Of a DNA stretch of 64,000 bases, positions 40,069 through 49,781 are shown one piece after another; positions within the stretch are counted from its first letter, which is position 1; each line of letters starts with the position of its first letter. The notes below the pieces were generated by a model. That model was not told the origin of the DNA and made no database searches. It was given only the letters and a program-made list of their open reading frames with translations. Location of the stretch: positions 1 to 64,000 of the forward strand of contig JAVBWO010000028.1 in the NCBI GenBank assembly GCA_036677375.1, read 5' to 3'. The stretch is from JAVBWO01 sp036677375 (lineage in GTDB: Bacteria > Bacillota > Dehalobacteriia > UBA4068 > UBA4997). The position numbers and the translations under genes were made by a program.

Positions 40069-40931
40069 ACCACCTCTCTTGTATGAAGAAACAGCAGCCG
40101 CGCCAAGTACTCTTTCTGGGTTTCTCTGGACACAATGGCGTCCACAAAGCCGCGTTCCAAAAGAAACTCCGCCCGCTGAAAGCCTTCAGGAAGGCTTTGA
40201 CGGATGGTCTGCTCAATGACCCGGGGACCGGCAAAACCGATCAAAGCGCCCGGCTCCGCTAGGATCAAATCGCCCTGCATAGCAAAACTGGCAGTGATGC
40301 CTCCCGTAGTGGGATGAGTCAGGATCGTGACATAAAGATTTCCTGCATCGCTGTGCCTTTTTACCGCACCGCTGGTTTTGGCCATTTGCATCAGGGAAAG
40401 AATCCCTTCCTGCATCCTGGCGCCTCCCGAAAGCGTGAATCCCAAAACCGGCAACTTTTCTTTGGTGGCATATTCAAAAAGGCGCGTGATCTTTTCACCC
40501 ACCGCCATGCCCATGCTGCCCATCATGAAATAAGGCTCCATCACAAAAAGAGCAAAGGACAGCCCTTCTATTTCCGCTGTACCGCAAACTACCGCTTCCT
40601 TTTCTCCGCTTTCACTTCTGGCCTGGTTTAGTTTCTTAGCATAACCGGGGAAAGCGATGGGATCGTCTGCCACAAGTCCTTCATCCAGTTCCAGAAAAGT
40701 CCCGGCATCGGTAAGCCAAACAATCCTTTCCCTGGCACGCATCTTAAAATGATGGCCGCATTTGGGACAGACCTGATGGTGTTCCGTCAAAGAACCGGTA
40801 AACAAAAGCTCTTTGCATTGCGGACATGCCACACAAATATCCTGGGAAATGGCAGGCGGATCGGCACTATTTTTTTGATTTTGCCCCTCTAAATCGTTTT
40901 GGGGGTTTTTGAAAAGTTCTTTTTTTAGCAC
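40065..40931 (-). CDS. accD: acetyl-CoA carboxylase, carboxyltransferase subunit beta
   Basis: A 288-residue subunit. A zinc ribbon near residues 35-57 (CPQCKELL then CPKCGHHF) precedes the crotonase-like domain with TLSGGARMQEG, PTTGGITASFAM and IGFAGPRVIEQT. It starts six bases after accC and overlaps accA, fitting the 1:1 AccA/AccD complex. Confidence 0.95.
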   Translation of the reverse strand: MLKKELFKNPQNDLEGQNQKNSADPPAISQDICVACPQCKELLFTGSLTEHHQVCPKCGHHFKMRARERIVWLTDAGTFLELDEGLVADDPIAFPGYAKKLNQARSESGEKEAVVCGTAEIEGLSFALFVMEPYFMMGSMGMAVGEKITRLFEYATKEKLPVLGFTLSGGARMQEGILSLMQMAKTSGAVKRHSDAGNLYVTILTHPTTGGITASFAMQGDLILAEPGALIGFAGPRVIEQTIRQSLPEGFQRAEFLLERGFVDAIVSRETQKEYLARLLFLHTREVV

Positions 40932-40936
40932 GGAGC

Positions 40937-42271
40937 TTAGCCTCTCTTTTCCAGAAAATCGGTGTAATAGTTACCGGAGATAAATCCTGGATCGTTTAAA
41001 ATCTCCACCTGCATTTCCGCATTATGCGCAATCCCTTCGATGACCAGCTCGCACAGAGCGGCCCGCATTTTTCGGATGGCTTCCTCCCGTGTCTGCGCAT
41101 AGACGATGAGCTTGCCGATCATGGAATCATAAAAGGGCGGCACAACATAATCCTGATATAGCGCGGTATCAAACCGCACCCAGGAACCTCCCGGGATGTG
41201 CAAAAGGGAAACCCTGCCCGCGCTGGGACGAAAACCGGCATGGGGGTCTTCCGCATTGATCCGGCACTCGATGGCATGGCCCTTGATTGCAATATCCTCC
41301 TGGCGAAAGGACAGAGGGATGCCCGCTGCGATTCGGATCTGCCATTTCACCAAATCGATGCCGGTAACCATTTCGGTAACCGGGTGCTCCACCTGTAGCC
41401 GGGTATTCATTTCCATAAAATAAAAGTGACCATCCCGGTCAACCAGGAATTCCATGGTACCGGCATTGGTATAGCCTACGTGTAACGCAATTTTTTGGGC
41501 CGCCGCCATCATGTCCTGACGCATTGCTTCTGAAATAGCGGGAGCAGGACTTTCTTCAATCAGTTTCTGCCTCTTCCGCTGAATAGAACAATCCCGCTCT
41601 CCTAAGCAGACGATACCGCCGTCTTGATCGCATAAGACCTGCATTTCAATATGCTTAACGGGAGATAAATATTTTTCCAGATAAACCGCTCCGTCGCCGA
41701 AAGCGGCCAGCGCTTCCCGGGAAGCGGTATCGAAAGCGTTTTCCAAAGCATCGTCCTTTTCCACCAGGCGGATTCCCTTGCCGCCGCCGCCGGCCTTGGC
41801 TTTGATCAACAAGGGATAGCCGATTCTTTGCGCTTCTATTTTGGCTTCTTTACAATCATTTAAGACCTCACAGCCCGGCACCACCGGGATACCGGCGGCA
41901 ATTGCTGTTGCTCTGGCCGCATTTTTATCACCCATTCGGGCAAGGATCTCCGCGGAAGGGCCGATAAAAGCCAAGCCGCATTTTTCACACAGGCCGGCAA
42001 AAGCGGCATTTTCCGCAAGAAGACCGTATCCGGGATGAATGGCTTCCGCGCCTGTGACCATGGCGGCGGATAATACCGCGCTCATATTCAAATAACTGTC
42101 TTTGGCCGGAGCGGCGCCGATGCAGATGCTTTCATCCGCCAGGCTGACATGGAGAGCATCTTTGTCGGCTTCGGAAAAAACCGCCACGGTTGCGATGCCC
42201 ATTTCCTTGCAGGCGCGGATAATCCGCACCGCGATCTCGCCCCGGTTCGCAATTAAAATTTTTGCAAACAA
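40937..42271 (-). CDS. accC: acetyl-CoA carboxylase, biotin carboxylase subunit
   Basis: A 444-residue ATP-grasp enzyme that carboxylates the biotin on AccB using bicarbonate and ATP. Motifs: KILIANRGEIAVRI at the N terminus, KAKAGGGGKGIR glycine loop, EMNTRLQVEHPVTE catalytic segment. Full length. Confidence 0.96.
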   Translation of the reverse strand: MFAKILIANRGEIAVRIIRACKEMGIATVAVFSEADKDALHVSLADESICIGAAPAKDSYLNMSAVLSAAMVTGAEAIHPGYGLLAENAAFAGLCEKCGLAFIGPSAEILARMGDKNAARATAIAAGIPVVPGCEVLNDCKEAKIEAQRIGYPLLIKAKAGGGGKGIRLVEKDDALENAFDTASREALAAFGDGAVYLEKYLSPVKHIEMQVLCDQDGGIVCLGERDCSIQRKRQKLIEESPAPAISEAMRQDMMAAAQKIALHVGYTNAGTMEFLVDRDGHFYFMEMNTRLQVEHPVTEMVTGIDLVKWQIRIAAGIPLSFRQEDIAIKGHAIECRINAEDPHAGFRPSAGRVSLLHIPGGSWVRFDTALYQDYVVPPFYDSMIGKLIVYAQTREEAIRKMRAALCELVIEGIAHNAEMQVEILNDPGFISGNYYTDFLEKRG

Positions 42272-42433
42272 GCTCCCGTCTCCTTTTTTCCTTCTTTACT
42301 TCCCTTAGCGTTTATACCGTTTCAAACGGAACCGCTCAGGATGCTTCCGTCCTGCCCTTAAGGTTACTATGTTTTTTGGGTTGGCATAGATATGAGGGAA
42401 CCCGTTTTATACATATTCTTTCAAAAGGGCCGG

Positions 42434-42880
42434 CTAGTCTTCCAAAATCGCAAAAGAGAATTCACCGCTGGCGGCAAGCTCGCCCCGTACATAACTTCTG
42501 CCACTGGCAAAGTAGAAAGGATGCCTTTCCTTGGTCAGGCTGCATTCCATTTCCAAGACATCGCCGGGCAGGACTTTCTTTCTGAATTTAACATTGTTCA
42601 GGCCGGTAAAATAAGGGGTCTTGCCCTTTATTTTATTCGCCAGCAAAAGGCAGCAGGACTGCGCCATGATCTCGCACAGAATAACCCCCGGCACAACAGG
42701 ATTATCCGGAAAATGCCCTTGCAAAAACCACTCGTCCTGTTTGACGGTATAGGTACCGAGGACTTTATTTTCTTCTATCCGCTCTATCCGGTCTACTAAG
42801 AGCATGGGCTCCCGGTGCGGCAAAATGGTCTTGATTTCCGCTCTTTCCATTTCTTCTATTTGTTCCATTTTTCCGTTCAC
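42434..42880 (-). CDS. fabZ: 3-hydroxyacyl-ACP dehydratase FabZ
   Basis: About 145 residues, hotdog fold. The catalytic His is in QGHFPDNPVVPGV and the Glu in CEIMAQ. It dehydrates 3-hydroxyacyl-ACP to trans-2-enoyl-ACP. The start is uncertain: GTG at 42880 lies directly after AAGGA, and ATG at 42868 is better spaced. Confidence 0.94.
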   Translation of the reverse strand: MNGKMEQIEEMERAEIKTILPHREPMLLVDRIERIEENKVLGTYTVKQDEWFLQGHFPDNPVVPGVILCEIMAQSCCLLLANKIKGKTPYFTGLNNVKFRKKVLPGDVLEMECSLTKERHPFYFASGRSYVRGELAASGEFSFAILED

Positions 42881-43009
42881 ATCCTTAGATCGCTTTTAGC
42901 TTCAGTCTTTCACTTTATGCAGGAATATTCTGTAAATCATAGAAGCGCTTTCCCTCATTTCAGGGAAAAGGGACAAAGAAAACATGAAAATGGACGTTTC
43001 GCAAAACGC

Positions 43010-43465
43010 CTAAAACATCTTGAATAAAACTTGGGAAAACTCTACCACCTGACTGTTGGCAACACAAACGTCAATAATCTCGCCGTCTTTTTCGGCGCAG
43101 ATCTCGTTCATTACCTTCATGGCTTCAATAATGCAGAGGATATCGCCTTTTTTGACTTTGCTCCCTACTGAGACATAAGGGGGAGCATCCGGGGCTTTAG
43201 CCGCATAAAAAACCCCCACCAAAGGCGACTTGACTTCGGTGATCTCATTAAAATCAATGCCTTTTAAAGAAGCGGCTTTGGAGGGTTGCGTATCATCAGA
43301 CATAGCAATTGCCAAATCCATGGCGGCGGCTGTGATCTCCTGAGGTATTCCGCCCAACGCAGCTCTTTCCAAATGCAGGGCGCTGTCGCCCTCCGTTATT
43401 TCCACTAAAATAAGGTCGTTTTCTTTCATGACTTTAGCGATTTCCTTAATCTGTTTTACATCCAT
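43010..43465 (-). CDS. accB: acetyl-CoA carboxylase biotin carboxyl carrier protein
   Basis: A 151-residue carrier. The start is placed at ATG 43465 (MDVKQIKEIAKVM) with AAGGGG upstream; a longer frame would run into fabF. After an Ala/Asp-containing linker, the C-terminal domain holds EAMKVMNEI, where the Lys is biotinylated, and VKSPLVGVFY. Confidence 0.95.
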   Translation of the reverse strand: MDVKQIKEIAKVMKENDLILVEITEGDSALHLERAALGGIPQEITAAAMDLAIAMSDDTQPSKAASLKGIDFNEITEVKSPLVGVFYAAKAPDAPPYVSVGSKVKKGDILCIIEAMKVMNEICAEKDGEIIDVCVANSQVVEFSQVLFKMF

Positions 43466-43538
43466 TGCGCTCAACCCCTTCCTTCCTGCGCGCCGTTTGA
43501 ACGCACGGTACATCAAAACCCTTAGATTGTATGTTCGT

Positions 43539-44765
43539 TTAACATTTGGTAAAGGCAAGGCAGGCATTATGGCCGCCGAAGCCAAGAGAATCGGACAGGG
43601 CCAGCTTGATTTCCCGTTTTTTTGCGGCATTTGGCGTATAATCCAGGTCACACAGCTCGTCTTTTTCCCGGTAACCGATGGTGGGCGGGATCATGGATTC
43701 TCTAAGCGCCATGATGGCGGCAATGGCTTCCGCGGCCCCCGCCGCGCCAAGCATATGTCCTGTCATGGACTTGGTAGAACTGATGCTGACTTGTGCCGCT
43801 TTATCTCCTAAAGCGGTTTTGATTGCCAAAGTCTCCGCTTTGTCGTTTAAAGGCGTACTGGTGCCATGGGCGTTGATATAAATCTCTGTTTCCGCCGCCA
43901 GTCCCGCTTCTTCTATGGCAAGAGAGATGGCTCTGGCGGCGCCCAAAGCTTCCGGGTGGGGCGCGGTGATATGATATGCATCACAGGTGTTGCCATAGCC
44001 GCTGATCTCGGCATAGATGTTGGCGCCGCGTGCTTTAGCGTGGTTATATTCTTCCAAAATCAGAATAGCGGCGCCCTCGCCCATTACGAAGCCGTCACGC
44101 CTATTATCAAAGGGAATAGAAGAATCTCCGGGAATATTCCGGGTGGAAAGGGCCATGCAATTGGTAAAGCCGCCTACCGCCAAAGGATTGATGGTAGCGT
44201 CGGCGCCGCCCGCGATAATAGCGTCGGCATAGCCGTGCTTGATTGCCCGGAAAGCCTCGCCGATGGCATGGGTGGAAGTGGCGCAGGCGGTAACCACCGG
44301 CAAACACGGTCCTTGCGCGTCAAACTTGATGGCTATATTGCCCGCGGCAATATTACCGATCATCATGGGAATAAAGAAAGGCGATATTTTCCTTTCTCCC
44401 CCGGTCATTAGCTTTTCACATTCGTCCATAAAGGTACGCATGCCGCCCACGCCGGAGCCGACATAGACTCCTAACCGTTCCGGCCGGATCTTGCCGGAAA
44501 TACCGCTGTCGGCAACGGCTTGGAAGGCCGCAACCATGGCATATTGGCAGAAGAGATCCATTTTTCTGGATTCATTGCGGCTCAGACAGCAGGCAGGGTC
44601 AAAATCTTTGACTTCCGCGGCAATTTTTACCTTAAATTCGGCAGCATCAAATTTTGTGATATAGTCGATGCCGCATTTGCCCGCTACTAATCCTTGCCAA
44701 AAGGTATGCAGATCGTTGCCGATGGGAGAAATTAGCCCCATACCGGTAACAACAACTTTATTCAT
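43539..44765 (-). CDS. fabF: 3-oxoacyl-ACP synthase II FabF
   Basis: A 408-residue condensing enzyme. The catalytic Cys-His-His triad is in VTACATSTHAIG, NAHGTSTPLND and SMTGHMLGAAGA. The start at 44765 (MNKVVVTGMGLISPIG) fits the family and is preceded by GAGGGAAG. Confidence 0.96.
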   Translation of the reverse strand: MNKVVVTGMGLISPIGNDLHTFWQGLVAGKCGIDYITKFDAAEFKVKIAAEVKDFDPACCLSRNESRKMDLFCQYAMVAAFQAVADSGISGKIRPERLGVYVGSGVGGMRTFMDECEKLMTGGERKISPFFIPMMIGNIAAGNIAIKFDAQGPCLPVVTACATSTHAIGEAFRAIKHGYADAIIAGGADATINPLAVGGFTNCMALSTRNIPGDSSIPFDNRRDGFVMGEGAAILILEEYNHAKARGANIYAEISGYGNTCDAYHITAPHPEALGAARAISLAIEEAGLAAETEIYINAHGTSTPLNDKAETLAIKTALGDKAAQVSISSTKSMTGHMLGAAGAAEAIAAIMALRESMIPPTIGYREKDELCDLDYTPNAAKKREIKLALSDSLGFGGHNACLAFTKC

Positions 44766-44823
44766 ATTTCTTCCCTCACTCTTGGTCATTCTTCATGATT
44801 TTTGGTATTTTTAATAAACAAAT

Positions 44824-45564
44824 CTAAATATACAGGCCACCGTCAACTTTAATGACTTCGCCCGTCATATATCCCGCGGCGTCGCCGGCCAAAAAGACCG
44901 CCAGATTGGCGATATCCTCCGGGTCTCCCATTCTTTTCATGGGAATCTGCAAAAGAGCCGCTTCTTTTACTTTCTCGGGCAGGGTCGCCGTCATATCCGT
45001 TTGCATAAAGCCCGGAGCAATGGCGTTGACGGTAATGTTCCTGCCGGCTAATTCCTTGGCCACTGTTTTCGTCAAACCGATCATGCCCGCTTTAGCGGCG
45101 GCATAGTTGGCCTGGCCCACATTGCCCATCATGCCGGCAACGGATGAAATATTAATAATTCTGCCGCTTCTTTTTTTGATCAAGATAGGGCAGATATGCC
45201 TGATCATGTGAAAAGCACCTTTTAAATTCGTGTCCAGCACCCGGTCAAAGTCCTCTTCATCCATGGCCAGGATGAGCTTATCCCGGATGACTCCCGCGTT
45301 ATTCACCAGGATGTCAATGGTCTGAAAATCCTCCAGGATTTGCTCTATAAGGGCTTTGGTAGCCGAGTAATCGGCAACATCGCACCGGTAAGCCTTAGCC
45401 TTGACACCATAAGCGGCGGCCAAACCGCATGCTTCGGCAGCAGCGGCATCATTTCCGGCATAGATGATAGCAACGTGGACGCCGCTCTCCGCCATCTTAA
45501 GGGCAATGGCACGGCCAATTCCTCTGGAACCTCCGGTAATTACTGCGGTTTTTCCTTCCAGCAT
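44824..45564 (-). CDS. fabG: 3-oxoacyl-ACP reductase FabG
   Basis: A 246-residue short-chain dehydrogenase. NADP(H) site TGGSRGIGRAIA, active residues in NISSVAGMMG and YAAAKAG (Tyr and Lys), and the closing TGEVIKVDGG. Reduces 3-oxoacyl-ACP in the elongation cycle. Confidence 0.96.
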   Translation of the reverse strand: MLEGKTAVITGGSRGIGRAIALKMAESGVHVAIIYAGNDAAAAEACGLAAAYGVKAKAYRCDVADYSATKALIEQILEDFQTIDILVNNAGVIRDKLILAMDEEDFDRVLDTNLKGAFHMIRHICPILIKKRSGRIINISSVAGMMGNVGQANYAAAKAGMIGLTKTVAKELAGRNITVNAIAPGFMQTDMTATLPEKVKEAALLQIPMKRMGDPEDIANLAVFLAGDAAGYMTGEVIKVDGGLYI

Positions 45565-45628
45565 GATAGCGCCTCCATAAAAATAAATAAAGCCCCCATG
45601 GCTTTAAAGCTAGAGCCCCAAAGGAAAT

Positions 45629-46549
45629 CTAACCTGCCACGTCGGCCGTTTCCGCTAAGCTTTGCGCATCTTCCACATGCAAGACACAGGTCTCCGGCGC
45701 GATCTTCTTAATCAAGTTGCACAGAGTCTTGCCAGCCCCTACTTCAATAAAAGTGTCGATGCCGTCGGCAACCATATTTTCCACGGTCTTTTGCCAAAGC
45801 ACCGGCCGGTTCACCTGGCAGGCAATGTTTTCTTTCACGTCGGCCACCGTACTACCATAGGGCTTTGCCGTACGGTTGGCATAAACAGGTAGCTCCGGTG
45901 CTTTCAGGCCGGTTGTTGCCAAAGTCGCAATCAGCCGGTCCTTGGCTTCGTCCATAAACGGTGAGTGAAAAGCGCCGCTCACCGCCAAAGGTATCGCCTT
46001 ACCCCCCGCTTCGCCCACGGCAGTGCAAAAGGCTGTCTTCATGGATTCGGCCAAAGCCACTACCGTTTGCCCCGGCGCATTATAGTTCACCGGATAAACA
46101 CATTCAAACTGTTGGCAGAGAGCTTCCACTTGGCTGCTTTGCAGCTTTAACACCGCTACCATAGTGCTGTTATGATGCAAGGTGGCATCCTGCATAAAAG
46201 CGGCCCGCTGGCAGACCAGGCGAAACCCAGCGTCAAAATCAAAAGTCTGAGCAAAGGTAAGGGCCGCGATCTCACCTAGGGAAAAGCCAGCCAGAGCCTG
46301 CGGCGCAATCCCAAGGTCTGCTAAAGCATAGGCCGCCGCCAGATCCATACAGAATAGGCAAGGCTGCGTATTGATAGTTTGAGACAATTCCTCCTTCTCA
46401 CCGTAAAAACACTGCCGGGAAGTACCGGGGCGGATGGCGTCCGCCTGATCAAAAACCGCTTTCGCGGCGGCGCTGGCCTCATAAAGCTCTTTGCCCATAC
46501 CGCTGTACTGCGCGCCTTGCCCCGAAAATACAAAAGCTATTTGAGCCAT
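45629..46549 (-). CDS. fabD: malonyl-CoA:ACP transacylase FabD
   Basis: A 306-residue transferase that loads malonate on ACP. The nucleophile Ser lies in GFSLGE, where most relatives have GHSLGE, and the catalytic His is in SGAFHSPFM. Family opening AFVFSGQGAQYSGMGKEL. It overlaps fabK by 13 bases. Confidence 0.95.
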   Translation of the reverse strand: MAQIAFVFSGQGAQYSGMGKELYEASAAAKAVFDQADAIRPGTSRQCFYGEKEELSQTINTQPCLFCMDLAAAYALADLGIAPQALAGFSLGEIAALTFAQTFDFDAGFRLVCQRAAFMQDATLHHNSTMVAVLKLQSSQVEALCQQFECVYPVNYNAPGQTVVALAESMKTAFCTAVGEAGGKAIPLAVSGAFHSPFMDEAKDRLIATLATTGLKAPELPVYANRTAKPYGSTVADVKENIACQVNRPVLWQKTVENMVADGIDTFIEVGAGKTLCNLIKKIAPETCVLHVEDAQSLAETADVAG

Positions 46550-47484
46550 TTGCCCGCGCCCCCTAAAATAGTCTCGGCCTCGGCAAACATTTCCCGAATG
46601 ATCTCGGCGGCCGGCTGTTCTTTTTTCACCATGGCGGCAACCTGCCCCGCCATGAAGCAGCCCCGCTCCGCATCTCCTTCTACGGCGGCCAGACGCAAAG
46701 CGCCGGCGCCGAAGGCTTCCAATGTTTCATCGGAAACGGCGCTGTCATACTCGTTTTTTAAAAATTCCCTGGAAAATTTGGTTTTTAAAGCCCTCACCGG
46801 ATGTCCCAATCTCTTCCCGGTGGTGATGGTATCAATATCCTTGGCATTTAAGATTTTATCTTTATAATTGCGGTGAATATGGCATTCGGTAGCAACTAAA
46901 AACCGGGTGCCTACCTGCACGCCTACGGCGCCCAACATCAAAGCGGCGGCAACCCCCCGTCCGTCCGCGATGCCACCCGCGGCAACTACGGGAATGTCAA
47001 CCACATCGCATACCTGGGGCACCAGAGTCATCGTCGTTAATTCGCCCACATGGCCGCCCGACTCGCCGCCCTCCGCAATGACGGCCACGGCGCCGCTCCT
47101 TGCCATGCGCTTGGCGATAGCGGTAGACGCAACCACCGGCATAACCTTGATCCCGCCAGAGGTCCAAGCATCCAAATATTTCCCCGGATTGCCGGCGCCA
47201 GTGGTGACAAACTGTACACCCTCATCTATGACAACCTGCGCTACCTGGTCGGTAAAAGGACTCATGAGCATGATATTGACGCCGAAAGGCTTTTGCGTGA
47301 GCGCCTTTGCTTTCCTTATCTCTTGCCTCAGCCATTCCGGTTCGGCGTTCATGGCTGCAATAAGACCCAAACCACCGCCATTTGCCACGGCGGCGGCAAG
47401 AGAGGCATCGGCCACCCAGGCCATGCCTCCCTGAATCACGGGATACTCGATCCCTAATAACTGACACAACGGTGTTTTTATCAT
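46537..47484 (-). CDS. fabK: enoyl-ACP reductase II FabK (FMN)
   Basis: A 315-residue flavin enzyme that carries out the last reductive step, replacing FabI. Landmarks are YPVIQGGMAWVADASLAAAV, EGGESGGHVG and AAGGIADGRGVAAALMLGA for FMN binding. FabK is typical of Firmicutes and is naturally triclosan-insensitive. Confidence 0.95.
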   Translation of the reverse strand: MIKTPLCQLLGIEYPVIQGGMAWVADASLAAAVANGGGLGLIAAMNAEPEWLRQEIRKAKALTQKPFGVNIMLMSPFTDQVAQVVIDEGVQFVTTGAGNPGKYLDAWTSGGIKVMPVVASTAIAKRMARSGAVAVIAEGGESGGHVGELTTMTLVPQVCDVVDIPVVAAGGIADGRGVAAALMLGAVGVQVGTRFLVATECHIHRNYKDKILNAKDIDTITTGKRLGHPVRALKTKFSREFLKNEYDSAVSDETLEAFGAGALRLAAVEGDAERGCFMAGQVAAMVKKEQPAAEIIREMFAEAETILGGAGKWLK

Positions 47485-47574
47485 AACGGCTCCGCCTTTA
47501 TGGATTCTTGATCTTTTTATCGATCTTTTTATTGACCGCTTTATCGGCCTTATTTGGTGTGCTTAACGGCACCT

Positions 47575-47799
47575 TTACTGTTGCAAGCTTTCTATGATTT
47601 TCACAAGGCCGTCCACTGTTTTGACAGGTTCGTTCAACTCAATTTTAATATCAAAAGCTTCTTCCATGGTCATAACCAAATCAACGATATCCAAAGAATC
47701 CAAACCCATGTCTTCAAAGCTGCTTTCAAGCTTAATCTCTTCTAAGGCTATATCTGTGTGTTGGGCTAAAATTTCTGCTACTTTTTCAAAAATCGTCAT
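47575..47799 (-). CDS. acpP: acyl carrier protein
   Basis: A 74-residue carrier. The phosphopantetheine Ser is in DMGLDSLDIVDLV; acidic throughout. It overlaps fabH by four bases. Confidence 0.96.
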   Translation of the reverse strand: MTIFEKVAEILAQHTDIALEEIKLESSFEDMGLDSLDIVDLVMTMEEAFDIKIELNEPVKTVDGLVKIIESLQQ

Positions 47800-48785
47800 G
47801 ATTGGATACCCCTCTCAATTGTTTTGTCTTTTTGCCATTTTATAATGCAAGCGCCCGTTGTAAGGCCGCCGCCAAAAGCCGCCATGGCCAGAATCTGGCC
47901 TTTCTTCAACTTACCCTCTTTGTTCAATTCATCCAAGAGAATGGGGATGCTGGCAGCCGAGGTATTGCCGAAGCGTTCGATATTATAACAATAACGATCT
48001 TCCGGTATGTTCAGTTTGCTTTTCGCAGCATCGATGATTTTAATGTTTGCCTGGTGAGGCAATACAAGATCAATCTCATCTTCCATAAGGCCTGCGTCCG
48101 CAATCACTTCTTTTAAATCGCTGCACATCGCAGCAACCGCAAATTTATACACCTCCTGTCCATTCATATATAAATACGGGCTATCTTCCTTTTGCTCGGC
48201 AAAAGGATTGTTGCCTGTTTTTCCATTGATTTTCAGAATGTCTATAACACCTTTAGCACTGGTCTTGATGGAAAGCAGGCAGTCTCCCTGAGATAAGACC
48301 ACCGCGCCCGCTCCGTCCCCAAACAACACACAAGTAGCGCGGTCATGCCAGTCGGCATGCTTTGACATCATTTCCGCTGCCACGAGCAAGATTTTTTTTG
48401 CTTTTTGCCGTGCAAAATAGCCCAAAGCCACATCCAGTCCATATATAAATCCGGGGCATGCCGCGTTGATATCAAAAGCGGCGCAATGTGCGTTAATTTC
48501 TTTTTGTACCACACAAGCCAAAGACGGCGTAATATAATCCCCCTGAATGGTAGCGCATATAATAAGATCCAGCTCCTCCGCCTTGGTATTGGCATCTTCC
48601 AAGGCGCGTTTTGCGGCTCCGGCCGCCAGCTCAGACATGGTTTCCGTGGTCGAGATATGTCTGCTTTTTATGCCTGTGCGCGACATGATCCACTCATCGC
48701 TGGTATCCAAAAATGACGACAAATCTTCGTTGTTCTTGGTACACGCGGGATACGCACTCCCCGTTCCTATAATCTGCAAATTCAT
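47796..48785 (-). CDS. fabH: 3-oxoacyl-ACP synthase III FabH
   Basis: A 329-residue initiating condensing enzyme. The Cys-His-Asn triad is in NAACPGFIYG, LPHQANIKI and NTSAASIPI. The start is set at ATG 48785 (MNLQIIGTGS), preceded by GAGGA. First enzyme gene of the operon. Confidence 0.95.
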   Translation of the reverse strand: MNLQIIGTGSAYPACTKNNEDLSSFLDTSDEWIMSRTGIKSRHISTTETMSELAAGAAKRALEDANTKAEELDLIICATIQGDYITPSLACVVQKEINAHCAAFDINAACPGFIYGLDVALGYFARQKAKKILLVAAEMMSKHADWHDRATCVLFGDGAGAVVLSQGDCLLSIKTSAKGVIDILKINGKTGNNPFAEQKEDSPYLYMNGQEVYKFAVAAMCSDLKEVIADAGLMEDEIDLVLPHQANIKIIDAAKSKLNIPEDRYCYNIERFGNTSAASIPILLDELNKEGKLKKGQILAMAAFGGGLTTGACIIKWQKDKTIERGIQS

Positions 48786-49007
48786 TGAATTCCTCATCAC
48801 CCTTTCTTTCCGGCCCCAAGGCAGTTTTTACACAGGAGTAAATCGTTTATCGGCTGTGTTCATTGATTCGGTCATTTTTTGACTCGGTAATTTTCTTGAC
48901 CAGGTATTCGTGTGCGGTTTAACAGCATAAAGAACCACCCCTTTTTACCGGCGCGGCAGCTTGTAATGGATCCATGCTTTCAGACAATGAAAAAGCGAGC
49001 AATTCCG

Positions 49008-49499
49008 CTATTGCTCCGGTTGTATGATGAAGCCAGCGGTACCGGACCATAGCTTTTGTTCTTTAAAAAATTTTTGAACAGCAGCCAATCCGTTCACAAA
49101 GACAGCAAGCTCTTGCGGCGACAAGGCGGACATAATGGCTAACACCAGCTGATGATGAAACATGGCATGAATCTCATTGGCCGCCTTTCCCTTATCGGTG
49201 GCAAGAATCCGCACCACTCTTTTATCACGCATGTCCTGTTCTCTTCTGACATACCCCTTTTTTTCCAATGTATTGATTGCGGTAGCCAGTGTCCCTGAGG
49301 TTATATTTTGCGTCATAGCAATATTGGAAGCAGTATTGGTCTTGGTTTTCTCCAACTCACAGACTGCCGCTATGACGTGCATCTCCCGCATAGACAAATT
49401 TTTAAAGGCCTTGGTCTTAAGGCTCGCTTCCTCCGTTCTCAGCACTTCATGGAATACCGTGACTAAAAAATCATTGATCTTGGTATATTCCCCATTCAC
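49008..49499 (-). CDS. MarR-family regulator of fatty-acid synthesis (FabT-like)
   Basis: A 163-residue winged-helix repressor. Recognition helix TNTASNIAMTQNITSGTLATAINTLEKKGYV at about 56-86, wing with DMRDKRVVRILATDKG. In Firmicutes a MarR protein (FabT) precedes fabH and represses this operon when acyl-ACP is plentiful. Placement and order here match. GTG at 49499 is chosen since GGGAGAGG lies eight bases upstream. Its own promoter carries the CTTGAAGTTCAAG palindrome. Confidence 0.88.
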   Translation of the reverse strand: MNGEYTKINDFLVTVFHEVLRTEEASLKTKAFKNLSMREMHVIAAVCELEKTKTNTASNIAMTQNITSGTLATAINTLEKKGYVRREQDMRDKRVVRILATDKGKAANEIHAMFHHQLVLAIMSALSPQELAVFVNGLAAVQKFFKEQKLWSGTAGFIIQPEQ

Positions 49500-49525
49500 C
49501 TTAAACACCTCTCCCACACAATTAC

Positions 49526-49593
49526 CTTGAAGTTCAAGATAAATGTATTCTACCAGATGTAACCATTCGAGTCAAGAAAATTTTGATGTTCAA
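49526..49593 (-). promoter_or_regulatory. fabT-like promoter with flanking operators
   Basis: On the minus strand TTGACT (49575-49570), 17-base spacer, TAGAAT (49552-49547). A palindrome CTTGAA-C-TTCAAG (49538-49526) lies just after the start point and a related TTGA-ACA-TCAA (49593-49583) just upstream of the -35 box. The two are parts of direct repeats TTCAAGATAAAT. The regulator likely represses itself. Confidence 0.8.
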
Positions 49594-49660
49594 GATAAAT
49601 CCCTTTTCATTTAATTTTCGACAACCTGTCTGATAACAGGGGCTTTTGCCAAACAAACAT

Positions 49661-49699
49661 AAGCCCGGCCGCCTGTTTTGAAAACAGGCGGCCGGGCTT
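49661..49699. terminator. bidirectional terminator
   Basis: AAGCCCGGCCGCCTGTTTT pairs with AAAACAGGCGGCCGGGCTT around a single G. Very strong; ends the radical SAM gene. Confidence 0.9.
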
Positions 49700-49781
49700 T
49701 GAACCGTAAAAATCTTTTATGAAATTGCAATATCAAGGCGGCAACCCGTGGCACATACCAACGGGAGCCGGACAAATATAC

